Source of the DNA: Microbacteriaceae bacterium
GTDB lineage: Bacteria; Actinomycetota; Actinomycetes; Actinomycetales; Microbacteriaceae
Direction of reading: 5' to 3'
DNA: 16,958 bases
Assembly: GCA_017744755.1 (NCBI GenBank)
Contig: JAGIAU010000019.1
Coordinates: 1 to 16,958 of the forward strand
Shown: piece after piece, positions 1 to 7,150 of the stretch
Layout: every line of letters starts with the position of its first letter
Position numbering within the stretch: position 1 is the first letter of the stretch
Notes under the pieces: model-generated
The model's input: only the letters and a program-made list of their open reading frames with translations
Databases searched by the model: none
Told to the model about the DNA's origin: nothing
Translations under genes and position numbers: made by a program

Positions 1-1
1 C

Positions 2-163
2 GTCAACACCGCGGCCGTGCAGCGGCCGGAGCTGATCGGCGAGATCGCACTCGAGTTCGGCAACCAGTGCGTGGTGTGCGCGGTCGACGCCAAACGTCGC
101 TCCTCCGGCGGGTTCGAGGTGTTCCTGCACGGTGGCCGCACCCCGACCGGGATCGACGCCGTC
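2..163 (+). pseudogene. hisF: Internal fragment of HisF (imidazole glycerol phosphate synthase cyclase subunit)
   Basis: The codons from position 2 read VNTAAVQRPELIGEIALEFG and continue into QCVVCAVDAKRR and HGGRTPTGIDAV. This matches HisF around its second catalytic aspartate. If the Asn of VNTAAV is numbered 103 as in Thermotoga HisF, the Asp of AVDAKR (nt 86-88) falls exactly at 130, the catalytic position. HisF closes the imidazole ring in histidine synthesis with ammonia from HisH. The similarity stops at GIDAV (149-163), where the frame becomes RibF; the remaining ~100 residues of the barrel are absent. The N-terminal part lies outside the window. The fragment cannot be functional alone. 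Confidence 0.8.
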
Positions 164-883
164 GCAGTGCTGACCTTCGACCGGGAGCGCGCGTCCCAGG
201 CGCCCGAGACGTTCGTCGACGAGCTGCTCGTCGGCCGGCTCGGCGCGCGCGTCGTCCTCGTGGGCGCCGACTTCCGCTTCGGCGCGCGCGGCGCGGGCGA
301 CGTCTGGGAGCTGCGCCGCATGGGAGCGACCCGCGGCTTCGAGGTCGAGCTGCTCGGCGACGTCGGCGGCCACGGCGTCGACCGCATCTCCACCTCCGGC
401 ATCCGCGCCCTCATCACGGAGGGCCGCGTCTCGGAGGCGGCGGCCCGTCTCGGCTCGCTGCCCGCGGTCACCGGTGAGGTCGTGCACGGGAACGCCCGCG
501 GCCGCGAGCTCGGCTTCCCCACCGCGAACCTCTCCCCGGAGGCCGTCGGCGTCGTCCCCGCGGACGGCGTCTACGCGGGCTGGCTGACGATCGAGGACGG
601 AGAACCCGCTGGGCAGGGCGAGCGTTCCGCGCCATCGGGCCGCCTCGCCGCCGCGATCTCCGTGAGCGACAACCCCACCTTTGACACCGCCGACCACCGT
701 CGCGTCGAGGCGTACGTGATCGACCGGGATCTCGAGCTGTACGGCCGCACGGTCACGGTCGAGTTCGTCGACCGGCTGCGCGGCATCGAGGCCTTCGACT
801 CGGTCGACGCGCTCGTCGCCCGCATGGCCGTCGACGTCGCCGAGGCCCGCGCGACGCTCGGCGTGACCCCGCGGCTCGAGTAG
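2..883 (+). CDS. ribF: Chimeric HisF fragment-RibF (riboflavin kinase/FAD synthetase), 5' end open
   Basis: The frame is open from the left edge (first possible start GTG at 17) to TAG at 881-883. From about codon 50 on it is RibF. It carries the C-terminal part of the FMN adenylyltransferase domain, including the conserved STSGIR segment, and a complete riboflavin kinase domain with PTAN (codons 173-176), DNPTF (from 223) and the expected catalytic Glu at codon 236 in VEAYVIDRDLELYG. Riboflavin kinase makes FMN from riboflavin and ATP; the N-terminal domain would convert FMN to FAD. The first ~90 RibF residues, with the nucleotide-binding GxHxGH region, are missing and replaced by HisF sequence, so FAD synthesis should be lost while kinase activity could remain. 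The identity of the RibF part is certain; whether the chimera exists in the cell or is an assembly join is not. It ends 20 bp from the convergent M20 gene. Confidence 0.85.
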   Translation, partial: VNTAAVQRPELIGEIALEFGNQCVVCAVDAKRRSSGGFEVFLHGGRTPTGIDAVAVLTFDRERASQAPETFVDELLVGRLGARVVLVGADFRFGARGAGDVWELRRMGATRGFEVELLGDVGGHGVDRISTSGIRALITEGRVSEAAARLGSLPAVTGEVVHGNARGRELGFPTANLSPEAVGVVPADGVYAGWLTIEDGEPAGQGERSAPSGRLAAAISVSDNPTFDTADHRRVEAYVIDRDLELYGRTVTVEFVDRLRGIEAFDSVDALVARMAVDVAEARATLGVTPRLE

Positions 884-903
884 GCCCGAGGCGCCGGATC
901 GAG

Positions 904-2250
904 CTACGCCCGCCGCAGCAGCTCCGCGTAGAACTCCACGCCCTCCAGCCACGACTTCAGCCGGATCTGCTCGCCGATCGCGTGCAGCGCGGCCCGCTCG
1001 GCGATGGTGAGGTGGAACGGCGCGAACCGGTACACCGCCGACGTCAGCCCGGTGAACGACCGCGAGTCCGTCGCACCGGTCTGCCCGTACGGCACCGGCA
1101 GCACGTCCGGACGCACATCCCGCAGGGTGCTCACGAGCAGCTCCCAGCCGGGTCCGTCCGTCGGGGAGATCGGCGCGGGCTCCCAGCCGTCGAGCTCGAC
1201 GGTCACCAGCGGGTCGTCGACGACCGACACGAGCCGCGCCCGCACCGACTCGAGCGATTCGCCGGGGAGGATGCGGACGTTGACGGTCGCCTCGGCGCGT
1301 TCGGGGATCGCGTTCTGCGCGTGCCCGCCGTTGATCGTCGTCGCGACCCGCGTGGTGCGCACCATCGCAGCGGTCTCGGCGCCGCCGCGGACGAGCGCGG
1401 CGCGCAGCAGGGGGGCGGTCCAGGCGACGTTGCGGTACAGGAAGCCGCGGAGTCCCGGCGTGCGGCGGCCGGCCGCGGCGAACATCCGGCGCGCCGCAGC
1501 CGTGAGCCGCGCCGGGAACGGCTTCGCGTCGATCCGCGCGATCGCGCGGGCGAGCCGGCCGATCGCCGACATCGCGGGCGGCGTGGAGGAGTGGCCGCCC
1601 TGCTCGGCGACCCGGAGCCGCACGTTCCCGACGCCCTTCTCGGTGATGCCGATGACGCCGAGCTGTCCCTGGGCGCCCGGCAGCGCGTCCTCGACGATCG
1701 CGCCGCCCTCGTCGAGGACGAGCAGCGGCGCCACCCCGCGCGAGGCGAGCAGGGCGGCCGCCGCGCGGGCACCCGTGCCGTGCGTCTCCTCGTCGTGGCC
1801 GAAGACGAGCCACACGTCGCGCGCCGGCTGGTGCCGTGCGACGAGCAGCGTCTCCGTCGCCTCGAGGATCGCGGCGAGCGAGCCCTTGTCGTCGATCGTG
1901 CCGCGGCCGTGCAGGACGGCGGTCGCGAGGCCGGCCGACCAGTCGCCGGTGATCTCCGCGCCGAAGGGATCGTGCTCCCAGGAGGCGACGTCGCCCGGGT
2001 CGACGACGTCCTGGTGCGCCATGAGGATGAGCGGGGGCAGCGAGGCGTCCCGCCCGCGCCACCGGTAGAGCAGCGTGTGCTCGGCGACGAGCTCCCGGTC
2101 CAGTGACGCGTGCACGATCGGGAACTGCTCGGCGAGCACCTCTCGGAACCGGGCGAACGCGCTCCAGTCGGTCTCGGATGCGTCCGCCCGCGACACGGTC
2201 GGCACCCGGATGAGCGCCGCCAGCCGGCCGATCGCACGCTCCGTCGTCAC
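904..2250 (-). CDS. M20 family metallopeptidase (carboxypeptidase S / PM20D1-like)
   Basis: A 448-residue zinc hydrolase of the M20/M25/M40 family, probably cytoplasmic because no signal peptide is seen. Metal-site motifs are in order: AHQDVV (His79, Asp81), GRGTIDDKG (Asp120), HDEETHG (Glu154-Glu155) and LDEGG (Asp180), with a C-terminal HAIGE (His423). The GGHSSTPP segment marks the lid/dimerisation domain. Family members cleave dipeptides or N-acyl amino acids; the exact substrate cannot be told. The length fits the family. The start is GTG at 2248-2250. A TAAGGT box ends 6 nt before it and suggests a leaderless transcript, though AAGG could also act as a weak Shine-Dalgarno site. The gene is convergent to ribF and divergent from the helicase. 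Confidence 0.9.
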   Translation of the reverse strand: MTTERAIGRLAALIRVPTVSRADASETDWSAFARFREVLAEQFPIVHASLDRELVAEHTLLYRWRGRDASLPPLILMAHQDVVDPGDVASWEHDPFGAEITGDWSAGLATAVLHGRGTIDDKGSLAAILEATETLLVARHQPARDVWLVFGHDEETHGTGARAAAALLASRGVAPLLVLDEGGAIVEDALPGAQGQLGVIGITEKGVGNVRLRVAEQGGHSSTPPAMSAIGRLARAIARIDAKPFPARLTAAARRMFAAAGRRTPGLRGFLYRNVAWTAPLLRAALVRGGAETAAMVRTTRVATTINGGHAQNAIPERAEATVNVRILPGESLESVRARLVSVVDDPLVTVELDGWEPAPISPTDGPGWELLVSTLRDVRPDVLPVPYGQTGATDSRSFTGLTSAVYRFAPFHLTIAERAALHAIGEQIRLKSWLEGVEFYAELLRRA

Positions 2251-2256
2251 GGATGA

Positions 2257-2262
2257 ACCTTA
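2257..2262 (-). promoter_or_regulatory. -10 box of the M20 peptidase gene (leaderless type)
   Basis: On the minus strand TAAGGT lies 6 nt upstream of the GTG start, so transcription would begin at or beside the start codon. A TTGTAG 16 nt further upstream is a possible -35 and overlaps the helicase -10 box read on the other strand. Confidence 0.45.
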
Positions 2263-2279
2263 ATCCCGGCTGATGGCGC

Positions 2280-2285
2280 TACAAT
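2280..2285 (+). promoter_or_regulatory. -10 box of the helicase gene
   Basis: TACAAT is a near-consensus sigma-70-type -10 hexamer in an otherwise GC-rich intergenic region. It would start a transcript near 2290-2292 with a leader of about 140 nt. The -35 position at 17-bp spacing is occupied by ACCTTA, the complement of the M20 -10 box, and is a poor -35 match. Confidence 0.5.
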
Positions 2286-2430
2286 GCACATGGCGCTTCC
2301 AGCGCGACCACCGGCGGCTTTCCGCGCCGGGTCTGGTCCGCGGAGGCGCCGGTCCGGGCTCCGCAGGGGAATGCGCCTGGATCGTTCGGTCAGTTCAGGG
2401 CGACGCGGATTCGTCGCATGGGAGACACGA

Positions 2431-4560
2431 GTGGCATCCACCAGCACCACGACCAAGCAGTCGCGCGGTCAGCAGCAGCGCCGTCGCGCCCGCACGGGCG
2501 ACGACGCGGGCGTCATCCCGATCCTCGCCCGCACGGCGCGCGAGGTCGAGTCGGCCGTCCAGAAGGGACCGCTGAAGCCGGCGAACCGCGCCCGCTTCCA
2601 GGTCGCCGCCCTGCTGCTGCGCGAGGAGCGCGCCCGCGTCAAGGCCGACAAGGACATCACGGAGGCGGAGCGGCAGAACGAGCAGAAGCGGCTCGACGGC
2701 CTCGCCGGCATCCTCGCCAAGACCGCGGCCCGGGACACGAGCCTCATCGGCCTGCTCTCCGAGGACGCCGCGATCACCCCGGCGGCCAAGGCGCTGCGCC
2801 GCGACATGCTCATGGCGGCGGGCGTCGAGCTCGCGCCGGAGGAGCTGCTCATCGTCGAGGTGCCGAAGCCGGTCGACAAGCAGGTCGAGAAGCAGGTCGT
2901 CCCCTCGTCCGTCCGCCAGATGCAGATGGCGAACCCCTTCCTCGCCCCCGACTTCTCCGCATTCGAGGCGAGCCGGCCCGCCCCGGGCCGACTGCAGAAC
3001 TGGGAGCTCATCGAGCCGCTGTTCCGCTCCTTCGAGGTCGGCGCCGGCGGCGTCGCCGCGTCGATGGACCTGCCGGAGGCGGGTTCGCTGAGCGCGCCGG
3101 GCGACCTCGAGCTCATGCCCCACCAGGCGCAGTTCATCGAGGAGATCCGCCAGGGCCACCGCACCTTCCTGCTCGCCGACGAGCCGGGCCTGGGGAAGAC
3201 GGCGCAGGCGCTGCTCGGCGCCCAGGCCGCGAAGGCGTTCCCCCTCCTCGCCGTCGTGCCGAACGTCGTCAAGACGAACTGGGCGCGCGAGGTCGGCCGT
3301 TGGCTGCCCGGCAAGCGCGTCACGGTCGTGCACGGCGACGGCGACGACGTCGACGCCTTCGCCGACGTCATCGTCGTCAACTACGAGATCCTCGACCGGC
3401 ATGTCGGCTGGCTCAGCCGCTTCGGCTTCAAGGGCATGGTCGTCGACGAGGCGCACTTCATCAAGAACCTCAAGTCGGAGCGCTCGAAGCACGTCATCGC
3501 GCTGTCGAAGGCGATCCGCTCGGCGAATCCCAAGGCGCTCTTCATCGCCCTCACCGGCACGCCGCTCATCAACACGATCGAGGACTTCCGCGCGATCTGG
3601 CAGTACCTGGGCTGGATCACCGACCCCGACAAGTCGGGGGCGCAGAAGCCTGCGCCGGCCCTCATGGCGCGGCTCGAGGAGACGGAGCTCGCCCCCGGCG
3701 ACCCCGGCTTCTTCCCCGCGGCGCGCAAGGCCGTCATCGACATGGGCATCGTCCGCCGCCGCAAGGTCGACGTCGCCGCCGACATCCCGGCCCGCCGCAT
3801 CGCCGACATCCCGGTCGAGCTGGACGACGAGCTCGGCCGCACGATCCGCGCCGCGGAGGCCGCGCTCACCGCGCGCCTGCTCGACCGCTTCCGCCGCGTC
3901 CGCGAGCTCTTCCCCGACAAGGCGGACGACGACCTCATCCGCATGGTCGCGCACGCCGAGCTCGAGGAGTCGAAGGGCGCGGGCGACGGGGAGAACGTCT
4001 TCACGATGGTCCGGCGCATCGGCCGGGGCAAGGCGACGCTGGCGGCCGACTACACCGCGAACCTCGCGCGTTCCGTCGGCAAGGTCGTGTTCTTCGCGAA
4101 GCACATCGACGTCATGGACGCGGTCGAGGACCACCTCGCCGCGCTCGGCGTGCGGACCGTGTCGATCCGCGGCGACCAGACGGCGAAGGCGCGCCAGGAG
4201 GCGATCGACTCGTTCACGAACGACCCGGGCGTGCAGGTCATCGTCTGCTCGCTCATGGCGGCCGGCGTCGGCATCAACCTGCAGGCCGCGTCGAACGTCG
4301 TGCTCGCCGAGCTGTCCTGGACGAATGCGGAGCAGACGCAGGCGATCGACCGCGTCCACCGCATCGGCCAGGAGATGCCGGTCACCGCGTGGCGCATCAT
4401 CGCCGCCCACACGATCGACGCCCGCATCGCCGACCTCATCGGCTCGAAGGCCGGGCTCGCCGCGCGTGCGCTCGACGGCTCGGACGAGGAGGTCGCCGCG
4501 GAGGCGAGCATCCAGCTGCAGGCGATCGAGGGGCTGCTGCGCGACGCGCTCCAGGCGTGA
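2431..4560 (+). CDS. SNF2-family DEAD/DEAH-box helicase (stand-alone, SMARCAL1-like)
   Basis: A 709-residue ATP-dependent DNA translocase. Residues 1-225 are charged and helix-rich without a recognised domain. The SNF2 core then has the Q-like segment LMPHQAQF (228 on), Walker A as DEPGLGKT (250-257; the family usually has DEMGLGKT), Walker B DEAH (339-342), LTGTP (TGTP at 375-378) and motif VI DRVHRIGQ (640-647). Such single-chain SNF2 proteins remodel or reanneal DNA; a repair or fork-maintenance role is inferred. GTG at 2431 is chosen because GGGAG at 2420-2424 lies 6 nt upstream and the protein then begins with a low-complexity Ser/Thr/Lys-rich tail. An in-frame ATG at 2284 falls inside the -10 box. 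No methylase, nuclease or other defence partner is adjacent. Confidence 0.92.
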   Translation: MASTSTTTKQSRGQQQRRRARTGDDAGVIPILARTAREVESAVQKGPLKPANRARFQVAALLLREERARVKADKDITEAERQNEQKRLDGLAGILAKTAARDTSLIGLLSEDAAITPAAKALRRDMLMAAGVELAPEELLIVEVPKPVDKQVEKQVVPSSVRQMQMANPFLAPDFSAFEASRPAPGRLQNWELIEPLFRSFEVGAGGVAASMDLPEAGSLSAPGDLELMPHQAQFIEEIRQGHRTFLLADEPGLGKTAQALLGAQAAKAFPLLAVVPNVVKTNWAREVGRWLPGKRVTVVHGDGDDVDAFADVIVVNYEILDRHVGWLSRFGFKGMVVDEAHFIKNLKSERSKHVIALSKAIRSANPKALFIALTGTPLINTIEDFRAIWQYLGWITDPDKSGAQKPAPALMARLEETELAPGDPGFFPAARKAVIDMGIVRRRKVDVAADIPARRIADIPVELDDELGRTIRAAEAALTARLLDRFRRVRELFPDKADDDLIRMVAHAELEESKGAGDGENVFTMVRRIGRGKATLAADYTANLARSVGKVVFFAKHIDVMDAVEDHLAALGVRTVSIRGDQTAKARQEAIDSFTNDPGVQVIVCSLMAAGVGINLQAASNVVLAELSWTNAEQTQAIDRVHRIGQEMPVTAWRIIAAHTIDARIADLIGSKAGLAARALDGSDEEVAAEASIQLQAIEGLLRDALQA

Positions 4561-4583
4561 CGCCCGGTATATCGGTCTGCAGG

Positions 4584-4589
4584 TAATCT
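4584..4589 (+). promoter_or_regulatory. -10 box of the alpha/beta hydrolase gene (leaderless type)
   Basis: TAATCT ends 6 nt before the GTG at 4596, which puts the expected transcription start on the start codon. No Shine-Dalgarno sequence lies at a normal distance, and no clear -35 is visible. Confidence 0.45.
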
Positions 4590-4595
4590 GCGCTG

Positions 4596-5543
4596 GTGGG
4601 CTTCGACGGAACGCCGCTGATGGGGGCCGACCTTCCCGATCCGCGGACCATGACGGCGACGGTCGCGCGCACGCTCGACGAGGCGATCCGCGAGTTCGAC
4701 TGGGCGGCCCTGCCGCCGGGCGTCCGCCCGATCCGCTACCGGGTCCCGAGCGGCGAGCTCGCGGGGGTCGCCGCGGGCGACGAACGCGCCCCGCGCATCC
4801 TCCTCGTCCCGGGTTCGACGGGGTCGAAGGAGGACTTCGCCTTCATGGCGCCGCTGCTCGTGCGCGCCGGCTACCGGGTCGAGGGCTTCGACCTCGCGGG
4901 CCAGTACGAGTCCTCCGACGCCGGTCCGGAGCGGCTTGTGCCGCCGCGCCCTCGCTACGACTACGACCTCTTCCTCGGCGACCTGCTCGCCGTCATCCGC
5001 GCCGGGCGCACGCCTGTGCACCTGCTCGGCTATTCCTTCGCGGGCACGCTCGCGCAGCTCGTCACGACCATGCACCCCGAGCTCATCGCCTCGCTGACGC
5101 TGCTCAGCACGCCGCCGGTCTCGGGGCAGGTGTTCCGCCGGATGCGCGGCTACGGGGGGCTCGCGGCGCTCCTGTCACGGTTCACGGGCGCCCGCGTCGC
5201 CGGCGGCCTCATGCTCTGGGGCATCCGGACGAACAAGAACCACGTCGGCGAGCGCCGCTACCGCTTCGTCATGGACCGGCTGATCCGCACCCGCCGCTCG
5301 AGCGTCGACGACATCAGCCGGCTCATGCGTCGCACCCCGGATGTCGCCGAGGAGCTGCGTGCCGTGCCGATCCCGAAGCTCGTCGCGTTCGGCTCGCATG
5401 ATCTGTGGGCGCCCAGGCACCACCGGGCGCTCGCGGCGCGGATCGGGGCCGAGGCGGTCGAGTACGAGACGGGCCACAGTCCCTGCGAGACGACGCCGCA
5501 CCAGCTCGTCCGCGACATGCTCCGCGTGATCGAGCGGCGCTAG
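4596..5543 (+). CDS. Alpha/beta hydrolase
   Basis: A 315-residue alpha/beta hydrolase fold protein, probably cytoplasmic. The oxyanion region is LVPGSTGS, the nucleophile elbow is GYSFAG with Ser147, the acid is Asp269 in GSHDLW, and the base is His294 in GHSPC. The elbow reads G-x-S-x-A instead of the usual G-x-S-x-G. Substrate unknown; esterase, lipase or haloperoxidase-like activity are all possible. The gene starts 35 bp after the helicase stop but seems to have its own leaderless promoter. In-frame ATGs at 4620 and 4650 are alternative starts; GTG 4596 is preferred because of the TAATCT box 6 nt upstream. A hairpin at 5561-5584 may end the transcript. Confidence 0.85.
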   Translation: MGFDGTPLMGADLPDPRTMTATVARTLDEAIREFDWAALPPGVRPIRYRVPSGELAGVAAGDERAPRILLVPGSTGSKEDFAFMAPLLVRAGYRVEGFDLAGQYESSDAGPERLVPPRPRYDYDLFLGDLLAVIRAGRTPVHLLGYSFAGTLAQLVTTMHPELIASLTLLSTPPVSGQVFRRMRGYGGLAALLSRFTGARVAGGLMLWGIRTNKNHVGERRYRFVMDRLIRTRRSSVDDISRLMRRTPDVAEELRAVPIPKLVAFGSHDLWAPRHHRALAARIGAEAVEYETGHSPCETTPHQLVRDMLRVIERR

Positions 5544-5560
5544 CGGCGAGCGGGCGCGCC

Positions 5561-5584
5561 GCACGCCAGGCATCCTGCGCGTGC
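5561..5584 (+). terminator. Hairpin after the alpha/beta hydrolase gene
   Basis: GCACGCCAGG pairs with CCTG and GCGTGC around a CAT loop, giving a 10-bp stem with one bulged C. There is no U-tract, so termination is plausible but unproven. The hairpin ends directly before the possible -35 of the next gene. Confidence 0.4.
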
Positions 5585-5614
5585 TGTCCAAAACGGCTCC
5601 CGCGGGGATAGCAT
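5585..5614 (+). promoter_or_regulatory. Promoter of the GT2 gene (leaderless type)
   Basis: TAGCAT at 5609-5614 ends 7 nt before the ATG at 5622. TGTCCA at 5585-5590 with an 18-bp spacer is a possible -35. There is no Shine-Dalgarno sequence between the box and the ATG, so a leaderless mRNA is expected. Confidence 0.45.
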
Positions 5615-5621
5615 CAAGCCG

Positions 5622-6389
5622 ATGTCCCCCCGCATCTCGATCGTGGTCCCGTCCTACAACGACGCGCCCATGCTGGAGCGGTGCCTGAGCGCGCTCGACG
5701 CGCAGACGCGGCGGCCCGACGAGGTCGTCGTCGTCGACAACGGCTCCTCCGACTCCACCGTCGACGTCGCCATCGCGCACGGCGCCCGTGTCGTCACCGA
5801 GCTGCGCCGCGGCATCCCGCAGGCGACCGCCGCCGGTCTCGACGCGGCGCGGGGCGAGATCGTCGCCCGCCTCGACGCCGACTCGCGACCGCCGCGCGGC
5901 TGGGTCGCACAGGTCGTCCGCGCCTTCGACGCCGACCCCGAGCTCGACGTGCTGAGCGGACCGGGCGAGTACTACGACGGCACGCCGCTGCAGCGGTGGT
6001 ACGCGGAGCACATGCAGATGGCGATGTACTACGGCCCCGTCGCGTGGTTCCTCGGTCACGACGTCGTCTTCGGCTCCAACTTCGCGATCCGGCAGCCCGC
6101 CTGGCGGCAGCTCCGAGAGCGGGTCCACCGCAACGACCGCGAGGTGCACGACGACCTCGACATCACGCTCAACCTCGTGCCCGGCATGCGCGTCCGCTTC
6201 GACGCGTCGATCCGGGTCGGCGTCTCCGCCCGTCCGTTCACGTCGTGGGCGCGGATGACGAACGGCTGGCGGATGGCGTTCTACACGTTCGGCGTGAACC
6301 ATGACGAGGAGTCGATCTTCGCCCGGCGCCGCGCCTGGCTCGCGATGAACGCGCAGGGCGAGGAGACGGAAGGCGTCGCCTGGCGCTAG
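5622..6389 (+). CDS. Glycosyltransferase family 2
   Basis: A 255-residue GT-A fold glycosyltransferase. It opens with the typical ISIVVPSYND strand and nucleotide-binding loop, followed by VVVDNGSSDST (37-46), the metal-binding DxD as Asp85-Ala-Asp87, and a VHDDLD segment (Asp177-Asp178) at the place of the catalytic base. No membrane helices are evident, so it probably works at the inner face of the membrane on a nucleotide sugar; donor and acceptor are unknown. The start is the ATG 7 nt after a TAGCAT box. Its TAG stop shares a CTAG with the stop of the convergent DedA gene (4-bp overlap). With its neighbours it may belong to envelope lipid or glycan synthesis. Confidence 0.88.
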   Translation: MSPRISIVVPSYNDAPMLERCLSALDAQTRRPDEVVVVDNGSSDSTVDVAIAHGARVVTELRRGIPQATAAGLDAARGEIVARLDADSRPPRGWVAQVVRAFDADPELDVLSGPGEYYDGTPLQRWYAEHMQMAMYYGPVAWFLGHDVVFGSNFAIRQPAWRQLRERVHRNDREVHDDLDITLNLVPGMRVRFDASIRVGVSARPFTSWARMTNGWRMAFYTFGVNHDEESIFARRRAWLAMNAQGEETEGVAWR

Positions 6390-6997
6390 CTGCGCTCCGC
6401 TCGGCGCGCGCGGGCGGCCCGCGCGACCGCGACGACCCGGTCGACGAGCACCCCGAGGACGAGCGCCGCGACGACCGAGCAGACGACGGCGAGCAGCGGC
6501 TGCCCCCGGAAGATCGCGCCGAAGGCGGTCCCGACGCCCGCCTGGAACAGCGCCCAGCACAGGCCCGCGATCGCCGCGAGCGGGAGGTACCGCGCGAGCG
6601 GCAGGCGCGCGGCGCCGACGCAGAGGTTCACGGCGATCCGGGCGAAGGGGATGTAGCGCGCGGTGAAGACGAGCACGGCCGTTCGGCGGTCGACGATGAC
6701 GCGGAAGCGGTCGATCGCGGCGCGCGTCCTGCCCTCGCGCTGCCATCGCCAGCGATCGAGCCCGACCGAGCGGCCGATCGCGTAGCAGGCGAGGTCGCCG
6801 GTCAGGGCGCCGGCCGCCGCGACCGGGATGACGAGCCAGAGCGCGCGCGGATCGGTCGCCACGGCGAGCGCGCCGAGGGCGGACACCGCGATCTCTCCGG
6901 GGATGACGACGAGGAACGCGTCCGCGACGACGAGCAGATAGAGCGCCGGGTACAGCCACCACGAGCCGACCAGCGCGTCGAGCCACGGGATCCCCAC
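6386..6997 (-). CDS. DedA family membrane protein
   Basis: A 203-residue integral membrane protein with four to five hydrophobic segments. It shows DedA/SNARE-associated (VTT) hallmarks: IPGEI near the first re-entrant helix (32-36), GDLACYAIGR (67-76) and the family motif FTARYIPFAR (111-120), which contains the conserved Arg and Pro. DedA proteins move phospholipids or polyprenyl-phosphate carriers across the membrane and affect envelope integrity. The start is GTG at 6995-6997, with AGGA 8 nt upstream; TAGGACT just upstream could alternatively serve as a -10 box. The C-terminus is Arg/Ala-rich and probably cytoplasmic. It converges on the GT2 gene and diverges from the GT1-SGNH gene. Confidence 0.88.
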   Translation of the reverse strand: MGIPWLDALVGSWWLYPALYLLVVADAFLVVIPGEIAVSALGALAVATDPRALWLVIPVAAAGALTGDLACYAIGRSVGLDRWRWQREGRTRAAIDRFRVIVDRRTAVLVFTARYIPFARIAVNLCVGAARLPLARYLPLAAIAGLCWALFQAGVGTAFGAIFRGQPLLAVVCSVVAALVLGVLVDRVVAVARAARARRAERS

Positions 6998-7035
6998 GGC
7001 GACAGTCCTACCGGAGGCGGGTGAACGGCAGGGTG

Positions 7036-7056
7036 CGTCACCGCGCCACGGTGACG
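7036..7056. repeat. Perfect 8-bp inverted repeat between DedA and GT1-SGNH genes
   Basis: CGTCACCG, a 5-nt spacer CGCCA, then CGGTGACG. It lies in the 153-bp divergent intergenic region, where GTGAACG occurs at 7084-7090 (GTGAAC also at 7021) and GATTCACCG near 7121. It could be an operator for a regulator of one or both genes or a simple hairpin; nothing in the window identifies the regulator. Confidence 0.35.
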
Positions 7057-7150
7057 AGCCGGGGCCGCCGAGGGGAAATCCTGGTGAACGCTCCGTGCGC
7101 GCGGGGCGTCGCGTCACCCCCGATTCACCGAGTCGGCGCACCCTGATGCC

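Noticed and set aside
2284..2430. Upstream in-frame ATG extending the helicase by 49 residues
   Set aside because: It lies within the -10 box, has no ribosome binding site and encodes an Arg/Pro/Gly-rich stretch unlike the family; GTG 2431 has GGGAG 6 nt upstream.
2395..4410. 671-residue minus-strand frame opposite the helicase
   Set aside because: Composition is that of an antisense shadow and the helicase motifs are complete on the plus strand.
2431..4560. SNF2 helicase as part of a phage-defence system
   Set aside because: No methyltransferase, nuclease, phospholipase or other known defence partner is nearby, and the neighbours are unrelated metabolic genes. It fits better as a stand-alone SNF2 protein.
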